Source of the DNA: Pelagerythrobacter marensis
GTDB taxonomy: Bacteria; Pseudomonadota; Alphaproteobacteria; Sphingomonadales; Sphingomonadaceae
Reading direction: 5' to 3'
DNA length: 64,000 bases
Assembly (NCBI RefSeq): GCF_036700095.1
Contig: NZ_CP144918.1
Coordinates: 2,357,001 to 2,421,000 of the forward strand
The notes below the pieces were generated by a model that was not told the DNA's origin, did not search any database, and saw nothing but the letters and a program-made list of their open reading frames with translations. The position numbers were made by a program, and so were the translations under genes. Positions 54,497 to 63,961 of the stretch are shown in pieces (position 1 is the first letter of the stretch; the number at the start of each line of letters is the position of its first letter).

Positions 54497-54691
54497 ATGC
54501 GCCGTTGCCTTGTTCTTACCGATGAAGCCGCCCGTCACCCTTTCCGGGCGAGCCTTCCGCCGCACGTCTGCAGCCTGAAAGAAAAATCGGAAGAGGAGGT
54601 GGCAAGCTGGCGCGTCACGCTCGCGGACGTGCGGGGCTTCGCTTCTGCCTACGTCGCCTGCGTCGTGGCCGCCATCGCCTTCATCGCATGA
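54497..54691 (+). CDS. Possible small membrane-associated protein
   Basis: A 64-residue open frame. The C-terminal half, ASWRVTLADVRGFASAYVAC followed by VVAAIAFIA, reads like a genuine protein with a terminal hydrophobic helix; the N-terminal half is less convincing. There is no ribosome site before the ATG; GAGGAGG lies inside the frame at about 54592-54598, so a shorter form from a nearby GTG or CTG may be the real product. Family unknown. Confidence 0.35.
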   Translation: MRRCLVLTDEAARHPFRASLPPHVCSLKEKSEEEVASWRVTLADVRGFASAYVACVVAAIAFIA

Positions 54692-54698
54692 GAAGCGG

Positions 54699-56135
54699 TC
54701 ATCTTGCAGCCGCGGCCTTTTCCGCGTCGTAGAGCTTCTTTCCAAGCCAGCTGGACACGAGGCACATCGCCGCGCTGAGCAGCAGCTGGTCGACAATGGC
54801 GATATCCACCGCGCTCAGTCCCATAGCCAGCAGCGCCCCGCCGACCATCGCGCCCGAGTTGACGATATTGTTGGCGGCTATCGTGCGCGCAGTCTGGGTC
54901 TTGGGGACGAAGGTCGTCAGAAAGGCGTAGAGCGGCACGACGAACATTCCGCCCGCAATTGCAATGCCCAGCAGGCATAACAGCGCCGCGATGGCGAGCG
55001 GCTGCGCCATGAACTGCCCCACATCCATCAGGCTTTCCTCCGGAGCGGGCGTCCAGGCCCGGCATACGAGATAGAAGGCGAGCACGAACAGCGCCATCAC
55101 GATGACCGATGCCGGCGAATAGCGGGCCGACACCGTGCCTTTGAGCAGCGCGTTCACCGAAACCGATCCGATCGCCACGCCGACCGAGAAGATGACCAGG
55201 AACAGGCTGGCCACTTCCTTGCTGGCGGTGAGCACGTTCTTCGCCAACGGGGGGAACTGGATGAACAGGACGGCGCCGATGGTCCAGAAGAAGCTGATCG
55301 CCATGATCGCCAGGAACACGCGGCGATCGTCGCTCGTGGATCGCACAAGCTTGAACATGGAGACAAGCTGGTCCGCAATCAGGACCGGCCCGAAGGCAAG
55401 GGCAGTGAACACGGGGCCCCGGCCCGAGCGCCGAAGCGGATCGAGAAGGGGGAAATCGAGTTCGTTGATCGCCCCCTGCGGCGGCGCCGGTGGAACGAAC
55501 TGCGAGGTGATGAAGCCGAGCACCGCGATCGCGACGACCACGCCGGCCGCGACTTCGACCGGGATCCATCCTGCCAGGATCGTGCCGAACAGGATCGCCA
55601 GATAAGTGCCGGCTTCGACCAGGCCGGTGCCGGCCAGAACTTCATCGGGGTGCAAGTGCTGAGGCAGGATCGCGTATTTGATCGGCCCGATAAACGTCGA
55701 ATGGACGCCCATCGCGAACAGTGCGGCGAGCAGCAGGGGAATCGCCATCTCGGCCGCCGCGGCGGGCGGACGGAACAGGCATGTATCGGCCGGACCGGCC
55801 GCGCATTGCACGGCCTGCCATGCGATGAGCAGACCGGCTGCACCCACGATCATGATGCCGATTTCGCAAGCTTTCACTATTCGGATGATGCGGGCCTTGT
55901 CCCGCATGTCGGCCAACTGGCCGGCAAGCGCGGACAGCACGAAGAAGGGCAGGATGAACACGCCCGACGCGACGGCGCTGAACAGCGCCTCCTCCGCCTC
56001 GGAGTTGTAGACGCTGTAGACCACGAACAGCACCATCGCGGTCTTGTAGAGATTGTCGTTGAAAGCGTTGAACAGCTGCGTGACGAACAGCGGCAGGAAC
56101 CGCCGGCGCCGCAAGATGTGCGTCGATGTTGTCAT
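54699..56135 (-). CDS. MFS transporter, LplT-like
   Basis: A 478-residue major facilitator with about twelve helices. The N-terminus RRRFLPLFVTQLFNAFNDNL is characteristic of the lysophospholipid transporter LplT and of the carrier part of LplT-acyltransferase fusions; the acyltransferase part is missing here. Later segments include HSTFIGPIKYAILPQHLHPD and ANNIVNSGAMVGGALLAM. It may flip lysophosphatidylethanolamine into the cytoplasm for repair, by analogy. It is divergent from pgsA, another phospholipid gene, with a 112-base gap. The start is the ATG before TTSTHILRR. Confidence 0.83.
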   Translation of the reverse strand: MTTSTHILRRRRFLPLFVTQLFNAFNDNLYKTAMVLFVVYSVYNSEAEEALFSAVASGVFILPFFVLSALAGQLADMRDKARIIRIVKACEIGIMIVGAAGLLIAWQAVQCAAGPADTCLFRPPAAAAEMAIPLLLAALFAMGVHSTFIGPIKYAILPQHLHPDEVLAGTGLVEAGTYLAILFGTILAGWIPVEVAAGVVVAIAVLGFITSQFVPPAPPQGAINELDFPLLDPLRRSGRGPVFTALAFGPVLIADQLVSMFKLVRSTSDDRRVFLAIMAISFFWTIGAVLFIQFPPLAKNVLTASKEVASLFLVIFSVGVAIGSVSVNALLKGTVSARYSPASVIVMALFVLAFYLVCRAWTPAPEESLMDVGQFMAQPLAIAALLCLLGIAIAGGMFVVPLYAFLTTFVPKTQTARTIAANNIVNSGAMVGGALLAMGLSAVDIAIVDQLLLSAAMCLVSSWLGKKLYDAEKAAAAR

Positions 56136-56247
56136 GCGGCTCCATGCGCCCTTGCCAAGTCCCGGCACGCTGTAAAGCACGCGAGGATGCGGACAAGGGT
56201 TAATCCGGCTTTTGCCCGGGGCGGGGACGCGCTAGGAGGGAACTGCC

Positions 56248-56841
56248 GTGCTGAACCTGCCCAACATTCTCACGCTCTCGCGAATCGTCACCATTCCGCT
56301 GCTGGTGTTCCTCTTGTGGTGGCCGGGCTGGGCCTTCGGCTACCTCCTGGCATTCGCGCTCTATTGCCTGATGGGGATTACCGACTATTTCGACGGCTAT
56401 CTGGCGCGGGCGAGCGGGACGGTGTCCAAGCTCGGCGTGTTTCTCGACCCGATTGCGGACAAGATCATGGTCGCCGCCGTCATCCTCGTGCTGACTGCGC
56501 AAGGCTGGCTGCGCGGGCCGGTGGCGGGCGATTTTCACGTTATCGCAGGGCTGATCATCCTCATGCGCGAGATCGCCGTCTCCGGGCTGCGCGAATTTCT
56601 CGGGCCCCTGCAGGTTTCGGTCCCGGTCAGCAAGCTCGCCAAATGGAAGACGGCGGCGCAGATGGTCTCGCTCGGCGCGCTGATCCTGGCAGGGGCCTTG
56701 CCCGGCTGGAACATGCAACTGGGGGATGCCATCTTCAACGTCCCTCACCTTACCGGAATCGTGACCTTGTGGACGGCGGCGGTGCTGACGTTGGTGACCG
56801 GTTGGGACTATCTTCGGGTCGGCATCAGACACATGGACTGA
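56248..56841 (+). CDS. pgsA: CDP-diacylglycerol-glycerol-3-phosphate 3-phosphatidyltransferase
   Basis: A 197-residue membrane enzyme starting phosphatidylglycerol and cardiolipin synthesis. The CDP-alcohol phosphotransferase motif is present: TDYFDGYLARASGTVSKLGV followed by FLDPIADKIMVA. NLPNILTLSRIVTIPLLVF is the usual N-terminus. The GTG start has AGGAGGG seven bases upstream. Its 3' end overlaps the convergent mipZ gene by 17 bases. Confidence 0.95.
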   Translation: MLNLPNILTLSRIVTIPLLVFLLWWPGWAFGYLLAFALYCLMGITDYFDGYLARASGTVSKLGVFLDPIADKIMVAAVILVLTAQGWLRGPVAGDFHVIAGLIILMREIAVSGLREFLGPLQVSVPVSKLAKWKTAAQMVSLGALILAGALPGWNMQLGDAIFNVPHLTGIVTLWTAAVLTLVTGWDYLRVGIRHMD

Positions 56842-57814
56842 CGGTGCCCTGCGCCGCCGCCGTCAAGGCATCGCGATAGGCGCTTCGCACGCGGCGCGAG
56901 CTGCGGACCGACGGGCCCGGGGATGGGGGCGATACGCGGAGTGCCGGGGAAGCGCTGCTCATGAATTCGCTCGTGAGATTTTCGACTTCGGCCAACGTGG
57001 CTTTGCTGGCGCGGGCGAGATCGGGAAGAAGCCGCAGATCGAGGTGAGTCAGGCCGAACTGGAACAGTTCGCGAAAGGCCACCCGCTCCGACAATCCCTG
57101 GCCGATACGGAAATCCTGCTGTTCCGCCAGTTTGGACAGAGCGGCATCGATCCGCTCGATCTGCCGGCGTTCGCAGCTGCGCACCCGGTTCTTGGCAACC
57201 AGCCAGTCGACAGGAGCGAGGCCGATGCGCCGCCGTGCGCTGCGCAGATCGGCCACGGTTCGCCCGAAACAGGTCACAAGGCCAGGACGGCCCGATACCG
57301 GATCGATCCGTCCGAAAACCTGCAGATCGACGAACGAGGCGTTGATCGGGGTCACCAGCGTTCCTGCCATGGCGACGGCGCGACGGAAAATCGGGCTGTC
57401 GGCGCCCGGCGCGTCGAGCACGATGTAATCGGCGTTGGCGTCGAGCCGGGTCACTTCCTGCTGGAGCTGGGCGGCGGAAGGGTGGTGCAGGACGGCATGC
57501 CGGGGCATCGGCAGATCGACGTGCAGAACGCGCGCCGTGCCCTCGCGGAACGACAGGCTCTGATCGAGCGTGGCCTGCCGCGAATCGAGATCGAGCGCGA
57601 CCACCCGATATCCGGCGTGCGCCAGGGCGACGGCGCAGTGGAAGGCGAGCGTCGACTTGCCGACGCCGCCTTTCTCGTTTGCGAAAGTGATCACCCGGCC
57701 GACGGGAAGGTGTGCAGCCACGTCGGCGACTACGACCTGAGGGTGCTCTCCGTCGGTCCAGCGCGGGTTGGGCGGACCGTGATCGTCAATCGGACATTTG
57801 GCATCTTTCCACAC
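56825..57814 (-). CDS. mipZ: MipZ-like division-plane ATPase (ParA family)
   Basis: A 329-residue deviant-Walker ATPase. The core begins VITFANEKGGVGKSTLAFHC with the signature Lys; VALDLDSRQATLDQSL and YIVLDAPGADSPIFRRAVAM complete the nucleotide site. The pattern matches MipZ, which positions FtsZ in Caulobacter by a gradient from the ParB-bound origin. A C-terminal tail of about 60 residues is Ser/Pro/Arg-rich. The GTG start at 57814 gives about 40 residues before the core; shorter starts (GTG near 57724) are possible. A perfect DnaA box lies 35 bases upstream. Confidence 0.83.
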   Translation of the reverse strand: MWKDAKCPIDDHGPPNPRWTDGEHPQVVVADVAAHLPVGRVITFANEKGGVGKSTLAFHCAVALAHAGYRVVALDLDSRQATLDQSLSFREGTARVLHVDLPMPRHAVLHHPSAAQLQQEVTRLDANADYIVLDAPGADSPIFRRAVAMAGTLVTPINASFVDLQVFGRIDPVSGRPGLVTCFGRTVADLRSARRRIGLAPVDWLVAKNRVRSCERRQIERIDAALSKLAEQQDFRIGQGLSERVAFRELFQFGLTHLDLRLLPDLARASKATLAEVENLTSEFMSSASPALRVSPPSPGPSVRSSRRVRSAYRDALTAAAQGTVSPCV

Positions 57815-57848
57815 CGCGCAGTTCCCCAGTCAGCGCCCACCGAATCGG

Positions 57849-57857
57849 TTATCCACA
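57849..57857. promoter_or_regulatory. DnaA box TTATCCACA upstream of mipZ
   Basis: A perfect consensus DnaA box, with GAATC, a CcrM (GANTC) site, two bases before it (57842-57846). It lies in the 144-base gap between oxyR's end and mipZ's start, so it is upstream of mipZ. Confidence 0.6.
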
Positions 57858-57958
57858 GCTTTATCACATTTTCCCAACAAGACCTTGCCGTGGTTTCAGG
57901 GGGAGGTCGCCGGTTCTCCGGTCGGGTGCGGGCCGGTGCCGTCTCGATGAAAACGACT

Positions 57959-58855
57959 TTAACCGGCGCGCAGTTCTTCCGCGAGAAGTTCGAAATCGGC
58001 CTTGCGCGGCGAATTCTTGCGCCAGATCAGCGCGATCTCGCGACTGGCGGCCTGCGACTTCAGCGGGCGGGCAACGACCTGGGTGTCGTGCAGAATGCCG
58101 GCCTCGATCGCCATTTCGGGAAGCATTGTCAGCCCCAGATCGTTGTTCACCATTTGCACGAGCGTGTGCAGCGAAGTGCCGATCATGGTCGCCGAGGCGC
58201 GCAGTTCGGGGCGGTTGCAGGCGGCGAGGGCATGCTCCTTGAGACAATGCCCGTCCTCCAGCAGCAGCAATCGCCCTTCGTCGATCATCGACGGGGGAAC
58301 GACTGCGGGCGGGTCGCGCGGATCGTCCTGGGGAAAGGCCACATAGAGACGGTCGTTGCCGATGTGGGCCTTGTCGACCTCGCCAGTGGCGAACGGCAGC
58401 GCGAGGAGCACGCAATCGACTCTGCCGTGATGGAGGCTCTCCACGGCATCGTGGCTCGTTTCCTCGCGCAGGAACAGCTTGAGATCGGGGCGCTCTGCGC
58501 GCAGCCGGGGGAGGATGCGCGGCAGCATGAACGGAGCGATCGTCGGGATCACGCTCATGCGCAAAGTGCCCGAAAGCGGCTTGCCGCTCGCGCGCACGAG
58601 GTCGGACAGTTCCTCTGCCTCGCGCAACAGGCGATGGGCCTTCTCGACCACCTGTTCGCCCAGCGTGGTGAAGCGCACCACGCGCCGGCTGCGTTCGACG
58701 AGCGTCACGCCGAGCAGCGATTCCAGCTCGCGTATGCCGGCGGAAAGCGTGGATTGCGAAACGAAGCTGGCTTCGGCAGCGCGCCCGAAATGGCCGTGTT
58801 CGTGCAACGCGACCAGATACTGCAGTTGCTTGATCGTGGGCAGGTAAGTGCTCAC
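57959..58855 (-). CDS. oxyR: Hydrogen peroxide-sensing regulator OxyR
   Basis: A 298-residue LysR-type regulator. The winged helix (about 8-65) has FGRAAEASFVSQSTLSAGIR. The redox pair is Cys204 and Cys213 in EDGHCLKEHALAACNRPE, with the spacing of C199/C208 of E. coli OxyR, which form a disulfide on peroxide exposure. It should activate catalase/peroxidase genes, none of which are near. The GTG start overlaps the rnd stop (GTGA), so it is translated after rnd. Confidence 0.93.
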   Translation of the reverse strand: MSTYLPTIKQLQYLVALHEHGHFGRAAEASFVSQSTLSAGIRELESLLGVTLVERSRRVVRFTTLGEQVVEKAHRLLREAEELSDLVRASGKPLSGTLRMSVIPTIAPFMLPRILPRLRAERPDLKLFLREETSHDAVESLHHGRVDCVLLALPFATGEVDKAHIGNDRLYVAFPQDDPRDPPAVVPPSMIDEGRLLLLEDGHCLKEHALAACNRPELRASATMIGTSLHTLVQMVNNDLGLTMLPEMAIEAGILHDTQVVARPLKSQAASREIALIWRKNSPRKADFELLAEELRAG

Positions 58856-60054
58856 TCGGCCGCCTGCGCTTCGGCCATATCATCGGCCATGTCGTCGATG
58901 TGGGTCATGTGCAGCTTGCCGCCCTTGACCGCGAAGGCCAGCTTGCCTTCGACCAGTTCCAGCGCGTCGCGCCCGAACACCTCGTAGCGCCACCCTTCCA
59001 GAACCGGCAGCTTGCGCACGCCGGCCGCCAAAGCCTCCATTTCATCGGAACGGGTCAGCAGGCGTGCCGCGACATCGATTTCGCGCGTGCGGATCTTGAG
59101 CAGGAGCTTGAGAAGATCGGCCACCAGCGCGCCTTCCTTGCCCAGCGGCGCGCCGCGTTTGGGCTTGTCGGGCATTTCGTCGGCCGGCAGCGGCTCGGCC
59201 TTCTCGAGCACTTTCATCAATCGCTTGCCTATATCGTTGTCTTTCCAGGCATTCGACAGACCGCGTACCTTAACCAGATCGCCTTGCTGCTTCGGGGGAT
59301 GGCTGGCGATATCGGCCAGCGTTTCGTCGCGCATGATCCGACCGCGCGGGATATTCTTGTGCTGCGCCTCTCCCTCGCGCCAGGCGGCAAGCGCCTTGAG
59401 CCGGCCCAGGACCGCCGGGTTGCGCCCGGCCTGGCGAATGCGGCGCCAGGCATCGCCGGCATCGTTGCGATAATTGGCCGGGTCGGCCAGCTTTTCCATC
59501 TCCGCGTCGAGCCATTCGCCGCGTCCGGTCTTGATCAGCTTGCGCAGGATCTTCGGAAAGATCTTCGAAAGATGCGTGACGTCGCCGATCGCATACTCGA
59601 TCTGGCGTGCGGTCAGCGGCCGGCGGCTCCAGTCGGTAAAGCGCGCGCCCTTGTCGACCGTTATGCCGAGCCAGCTTTCGACCAGGTTGGCATAGCCGAT
59701 CTGTTCCGACTGGCTGATCGCCATCATCGCGATCTGCGTGTCGAAGATCGGGTGCGGCGTCTTGCCGGTGAGGTTGTAGATGATTTCCACATCCTGCCCG
59801 CCGGCATGGAAGACTTTCAGAACGTCCTCGTTGTTGCACATCAGGTCGAGCAGGGGGGCGAGGTCGATCCCGTCGGCCAGCGGGTCGATCGCCGCGGCCT
59901 CTTCCGCGTTGGCGATTTGCACCAGGCACAGTTCCGGCCAATAGGTGTTTTCACGCATGAATTCGGTATCGACGGAAACGAAGTCGGACTTCGCAAGGCG
60001 TTCGCACAAAGCGGCGAGCCCGTCGGTGGTTGTAATCAGATCGTGTATCTTCAT
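58852..60054 (-). CDS. rnd: Ribonuclease D
   Basis: A 400-residue 3'-5' exoribonuclease that trims tRNA and other stable RNA ends. The DEDDy site is visible: FVSVDTEFMREN (Asp29, Glu31), VFHAGGQDVEIIYNL and EYAIGDVTHLSKIF with the catalytic Tyr and Asp. HRDC domains follow (about 205-290 and later). The start gives MKIHDLITTTDGL. oxyR overlaps its stop. It is divergent from aspS with a 155-base gap. Confidence 0.94.
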   Translation of the reverse strand: MKIHDLITTTDGLAALCERLAKSDFVSVDTEFMRENTYWPELCLVQIANAEEAAAIDPLADGIDLAPLLDLMCNNEDVLKVFHAGGQDVEIIYNLTGKTPHPIFDTQIAMMAISQSEQIGYANLVESWLGITVDKGARFTDWSRRPLTARQIEYAIGDVTHLSKIFPKILRKLIKTGRGEWLDAEMEKLADPANYRNDAGDAWRRIRQAGRNPAVLGRLKALAAWREGEAQHKNIPRGRIMRDETLADIASHPPKQQGDLVKVRGLSNAWKDNDIGKRLMKVLEKAEPLPADEMPDKPKRGAPLGKEGALVADLLKLLLKIRTREIDVAARLLTRSDEMEALAAGVRKLPVLEGWRYEVFGRDALELVEGKLAFAVKGGKLHMTHIDDMADDMAEAQAAE

Positions 60055-60105
60055 AGGTCTTTTCTGTTGTCGGGCGGAGTACCGCCGCTCGGCCGGCCCG
60101 GCGCC

Positions 60106-60134
60106 TTGACAAAGCTCCGTGCTTGCCCTGTTAG
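60106..60134 (+). promoter_or_regulatory. Promoter candidate for aspS
   Basis: TTGACA (60106-60111) and TGTTAG (60129-60134) are separated by 17 bases in the divergent rnd/aspS gap. The -10 is weak. Start would be near 60141. Confidence 0.4.
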
Positions 60135-60209
60135 CGCGCGCGATATGCGCAGTGCGCCGCTCGGTGGCGCGCCCTTAGCGCCATAGCTCCAAAAATGGAA
60201 AGATTTTAG

Positions 60210-62030
60210 ATGCACGCCTATCGAACCCACAACTGCGCACAGCTGACCAAGGCGGACGTCGGCGATACGGTTCGCCTGTCGGGCTGGATCCATCGCAAGC
60301 GCGATCACGGCGGCGTGCTGTTCGTCGACTTGCGCGATCACTACGGCATGACCCAGATCGTCGCCGACGAGGATAGCGAGGCGCTGCCGATCCTCGAAGC
60401 GCTCAAGCTGGAATCGGTCGTGACGATCGACGGTACGGTCAAGGCACGCGGCGAGGGCACGGTGAACCCGAACCTGCCGACCGGCGAGATAGAGGTCTTC
60501 GCCCGCGGCGTCAGCGTCCAGAGCCAGGCGGAAGAGCTGCCGCTGCCGGTGGCGGGCGAGCAGGACTATCCCGAGGATATCCGCCTGAAGTACCGCTTCG
60601 TCGACCTGCGCCGCGAGACCATGCATCGCAATATCATGCTGCGCAGCCAGGTCATCGCTTCGATCCGGCGCCGCATGACCGATCAGGGCTTTACCGAGTT
60701 CCAGACACCGATCCTCGGCGCCTCCAGCCCCGAGGGCGCGCGCGACTACCTCGTGCCCAGCCGCCTCCACCCGGGCCGCTTCTACGCACTCCCGCAGGCG
60801 CCGCAGATGTTCAAGCAGCTTCTGATGGTCGCCGGTTTCGACCGCTATTTCCAGATCGCGCCGTGCTTCCGCGACGAGGACCTGCGCGCCGATCGCAGCC
60901 CCGAGTTCTATCAGCTCGACTTCGAAATGAGCTTCGTCACCCAGGAAGACGTGTTCCAGGCGCTCGAGCCGGTGCTCGCCGGCGTGTTCGAGGAATTCGC
61001 CAACGGCAAGAGCGTGACGCCCGCCGGCGAGTTTCCGCGCATCCCCTATGCCGAAGCGATTCTGAAATACGGCACCGACAAGCCGGATCTGCGCAATCCG
61101 CTGATCATCAGCGACGTGACCGATCATTTCGAAAAGTCCGGGTTCGGATTGTTCGAGAAGATCGTCGGTTCGGGCGGCCGCGTTCGTGTCGTTCCCGCGC
61201 CGAATACCCATGAGAAGAGCCGCAAGTTCTTCGACGACATGAACGACTGGGCGCGGCGCGAAGGCTTCGCCGGGCTCGGCTACGTCACCCGCAAGGGCGG
61301 CGAGTTCGGCGGCCCGATCGCCAAGAACCACGGCACCGAAGGCATGGAGAAGCTCTACGCGGAACTCGGCCTGGGCGAGAACGACGGCCTGTTCTTCGCC
61401 GCGGGCAAGGAGAAGGACGCGGCGAAGCTCGCCGGTGCCGCCCGCACCCGCGTGGCCGAGGAACTGGGCCTGATCGAACAGGGATGCTTCAAGTTCTGCT
61501 GGATCGTCGACTTCCCGATGTTCGAGTACGACGAGGAACTGAAGAAGGTCGATTTCAGCCACAATCCGTTCTCGATGCCGCAGGGCGAGATGGAAGCGCT
61601 GGAAACGATGGACCCGCTGGAGATCAAGGCCTGGCAGTACGATATCGTCTGCAACGGCTACGAGCTGTCGTCGGGCGCGATCCGAAACCATCGGCCGGAC
61701 ATCATGTACAAGGCATTCGAGATCGCCGGCTATTCGAAGGAAGACGTCGACGCGAATTTCTCCGGCATGATCGAGGCGTTCAAGCTCGGCGCCCCGCCGC
61801 ACGGCGGCTCGGCGCCGGGGATCGACCGCATCGTCATGCTGCTGGCCGACGAGCCGAACATCCGCGAAGTCATCGCCTTTCCGCTCAACCAGCGCGCGCA
61901 GGACCTGATGATGGGCGCCCCCTCGATGGTCAGTCCGCGTCAGCTGCGCGACGTGCATATCCGCACGGTCGATGCTCCCAAGCCGGAAGGGGCCGAGGCG
62001 ACGCGGATCGATCGGGCAGGGGATTCCTGA
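60210..62030 (+). CDS. aspS: Aspartyl-tRNA synthetase
   Basis: A 606-residue class IIb synthetase. The N-terminal anticodon-binding OB fold begins [20 protein letters not shown] with [20 protein letters not shown]. Motif 2 is [20 protein letters not shown] and motif 3 is [17 protein letters not shown]. The bacterial GAD insertion lies between. Whether it also charges tRNA-Asn (non-discriminating type) cannot be read here; many alphaproteobacteria use that route. GAAAGATTTT precedes the ATG. Confidence 0.96.
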   Translation: MHAYRTHNCAQLTKADVGDTVRLSGWIHRKRDHGGVLFVDLRDHYGMTQIVADEDSEALPILEALKLESVVTIDGTVKARGEGTVNPNLPTGEIEVFARGVSVQSQAEELPLPVAGEQDYPEDIRLKYRFVDLRRETMHRNIMLRSQVIASIRRRMTDQGFTEFQTPILGASSPEGARDYLVPSRLHPGRFYALPQAPQMFKQLLMVAGFDRYFQIAPCFRDEDLRADRSPEFYQLDFEMSFVTQEDVFQALEPVLAGVFEEFANGKSVTPAGEFPRIPYAEAILKYGTDKPDLRNPLIISDVTDHFEKSGFGLFEKIVGSGGRVRVVPAPNTHEKSRKFFDDMNDWARREGFAGLGYVTRKGGEFGGPIAKNHGTEGMEKLYAELGLGENDGLFFAAGKEKDAAKLAGAARTRVAEELGLIEQGCFKFCWIVDFPMFEYDEELKKVDFSHNPFSMPQGEMEALETMDPLEIKAWQYDIVCNGYELSSGAIRNHRPDIMYKAFEIAGYSKEDVDANFSGMIEAFKLGAPPHGGSAPGIDRIVMLLADEPNIREVIAFPLNQRAQDLMMGAPSMVSPRQLRDVHIRTVDAPKPEGAEATRIDRAGDS

Positions 62031-62120
62031 CAATGGCATTGGCAATGCGCAGGACGTGGACCGGCCGGACCGACCCGGCGTTTCGCGGTGTCGCCCGGCA
62101 ATAGCGCCGGCGCCTTTCCC

Positions 62121-62726
62121 ATGCGCGGACGATCGATTTCGTTTTTCCACGAGCAACGTGTGTTGCGAGCCATTGCCGGAATCGCGCTCTCGCTGATCCT
62201 GGTCGGGGCGGTTCCGGGCGGTGTCGCTCCGGCAGTCGGCGCCGCGCCGCGGACTGAGGTGGGGCTTCCGCTGGCCAATGAGGCGAACCCTTACGAGCGG
62301 CCGGTCGCGAGAATGATGACGCTCCTGGCCGGCTTTACCCACTGGCCCGACCGCCCCGAGTCGCTGCGTCTGTGCGTTGTGCAGCCGGCCGATCACGCCG
62401 GGGGTTTGACAGCATCGGGTTTTGCCCGCGAAACGGGCATCCGCACAACTCTCGTGACGGCGCGCACCGTCGCCGAGGAGAATTGCCAGATCGTCTACGT
62501 GGGACGCATGTCGATTGCCGAACAGCGCGCGATTACCGATGCCTTTCGCGACCGGCCGACGCTGACGGTGGCCGAAAACGATCCGGCGTGCCGCAGCCGG
62601 GCGATGGTCTGCCTGTTGTTCGGCACCGATTCGCTCTCGTTCCGCCTGAATATCGATGCCGTTTCGAGATCCCGCGTCAGGATCGACCCGCGGGTGCTGC
62701 GCATGGGCATGGGGGCGTCGCAATGA
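62121..62726 (+). CDS. yfiR: YfiR family periplasmic protein
   Basis: A 201-residue protein with a signal peptide (about 17-45, ending GAAPRTEV). The YfiR domain (DUF4154) follows: ARMMTLLAGFTHWPDRPESL, LRLCVVQPADHAG, CQIVYVGRMSIAEQRAITDA and CRSRAMVCLLFGTDSLSFRL with paired Cys typical of YfiR. In Pseudomonas YfiR holds the cyclase YfiN inactive from the periplasm. The ATG at 62121 is preferred; 62088 is in frame but gives an unlikely leader. The stop overlaps the cyclase start (ATGA). Confidence 0.88.
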   Translation: MRGRSISFFHEQRVLRAIAGIALSLILVGAVPGGVAPAVGAAPRTEVGLPLANEANPYERPVARMMTLLAGFTHWPDRPESLRLCVVQPADHAGGLTASGFARETGIRTTLVTARTVAEENCQIVYVGRMSIAEQRAITDAFRDRPTLTVAENDPACRSRAMVCLLFGTDSLSFRLNIDAVSRSRVRIDPRVLRMGMGASQ

Positions 62727-63961
62727 ACCTCGCCGAACGTGCTCCGGCAGGAAGCCTTCCCTTGCGCCAGATGCTGGCGCGGGGGCATTTCCGCCTCGTT
62801 ATTCTGGCCGTCCTGCTGGCGGCTGTGACGCTGACCGTTAGCGGCGTGGTCCTGATTCGCAGCCACGCGGCGGCCAACGCTGCGCTCACGGCGCGCACCG
62901 TCAGCTATGCGGTCGAGCCTGCGGTTCTCTTCGGCGATACCGAAGCGATAGACGAAGCGATCGAGACCGTGGGCAAGACCGGCGGCGCGGATCGGATCGC
63001 GGTGATCGACGCGCAGGGCAATCCGCTTGCGGTATGGGAGACCGACCATGACGGTCTCACGGGCTCGATCGAGGCTCTCGCTTCGGGCGCTCTCCGCGGT
63101 CCGGCCGAAGTGGTGCCGGTCACGAGCGGCGGGCGCAGGATCGGTTCGGTGATCGTGCGCAGCAGTCTTGCCGATATGCTGCGCTACGCAACGACGGGCT
63201 TCGTCATTGCGCTTTGCTGCCTCGGCCTTACGATCATCGCCACGCGCGTGTTGGCCCGGCGGCTGGAGGAAGCCGTGGTCGTGCCGCTGGAGCATGTGGG
63301 CGAAATCGCGCACGCCGTCCGTGCGGATCGGACCTTTGGACGCCGCGTGACCGTGTCGGGCATTGCGGAAATCGATCGTCTTGCCCGCGATTTCAACGCA
63401 TTGCTGGCCGAATTGCAAAGCTGGCACGAAGCCCTGCTGTCGGAAAACGTCGAATTGGCGCGGCGGGCGGAGCACGATGCCCTGACCGGTCTGGCCGGAC
63501 GCCGGCGGTTCGAGCGCGATAGCGAGAAGATCATCGAACGGGCCCGGTGCGACGGAACCTCGTTCGCGGTACTCTACCTCGATTGCAACGATTTCAAGGA
63601 GGTCAACGACGATTTCGGCCACGACGTCGGCGACATGGTCCTGTGCGCGATCGCCGATCGATTGCAGAACAGCGTGGGCGATTGCGGGCACGTCTATCGA
63701 TTCGGCGGCGACGAATTCGCCGTGGTCTTGCCCCAGACCGGCGAGGACACGTTCGTCGACGGTATATGCGAAAGCATTCGGAAAGCGATGGCCGAGCCGT
63801 TCACCCTTGCTCTGCGCAAGGAACGGCAGCTCAGCGTAAGCCTTGGACGTGCGGTCTATCCGCGAGATGGCGAGAGCTGGCGCGAACTGCTGCGCGTGGC
63901 CGACAGGCGCATGTATCAGGAGAAGAGGAATGTTCCGAGCGATCCGGCCAGCGCGCGCTAG
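62723..63961 (+). CDS. yfiN: YfiN-like membrane diguanylate cyclase
   Basis: A 412-residue cyclase: helix 1 (about 24-46), periplasmic CHASE8-like sensor (about 47-155), helix 2 (about 156-174), HAMP (about 175-228), then a GGDEF domain with intact FGGDEF at 327-332 and YLDCNDFKEVNDDFGHDVGD. This is the YfiN/TpbB layout. It makes c-di-GMP when released from YfiR. The start is coupled to yfiR by ATGA. Another short gene starts inside its 3' end. The frame is complete. Confidence 0.88.
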   Translation: MNLAERAPAGSLPLRQMLARGHFRLVILAVLLAAVTLTVSGVVLIRSHAAANAALTARTVSYAVEPAVLFGDTEAIDEAIETVGKTGGADRIAVIDAQGNPLAVWETDHDGLTGSIEALASGALRGPAEVVPVTSGGRRIGSVIVRSSLADMLRYATTGFVIALCCLGLTIIATRVLARRLEEAVVVPLEHVGEIAHAVRADRTFGRRVTVSGIAEIDRLARDFNALLAELQSWHEALLSENVELARRAEHDALTGLAGRRRFERDSEKIIERARCDGTSFAVLYLDCNDFKEVNDDFGHDVGDMVLCAIADRLQNSVGDCGHVYRFGGDEFAVVLPQTGEDTFVDGICESIRKAMAEPFTLALRKERQLSVSLGRAVYPRDGESWRELLRVADRRMYQEKRNVPSDPASAR

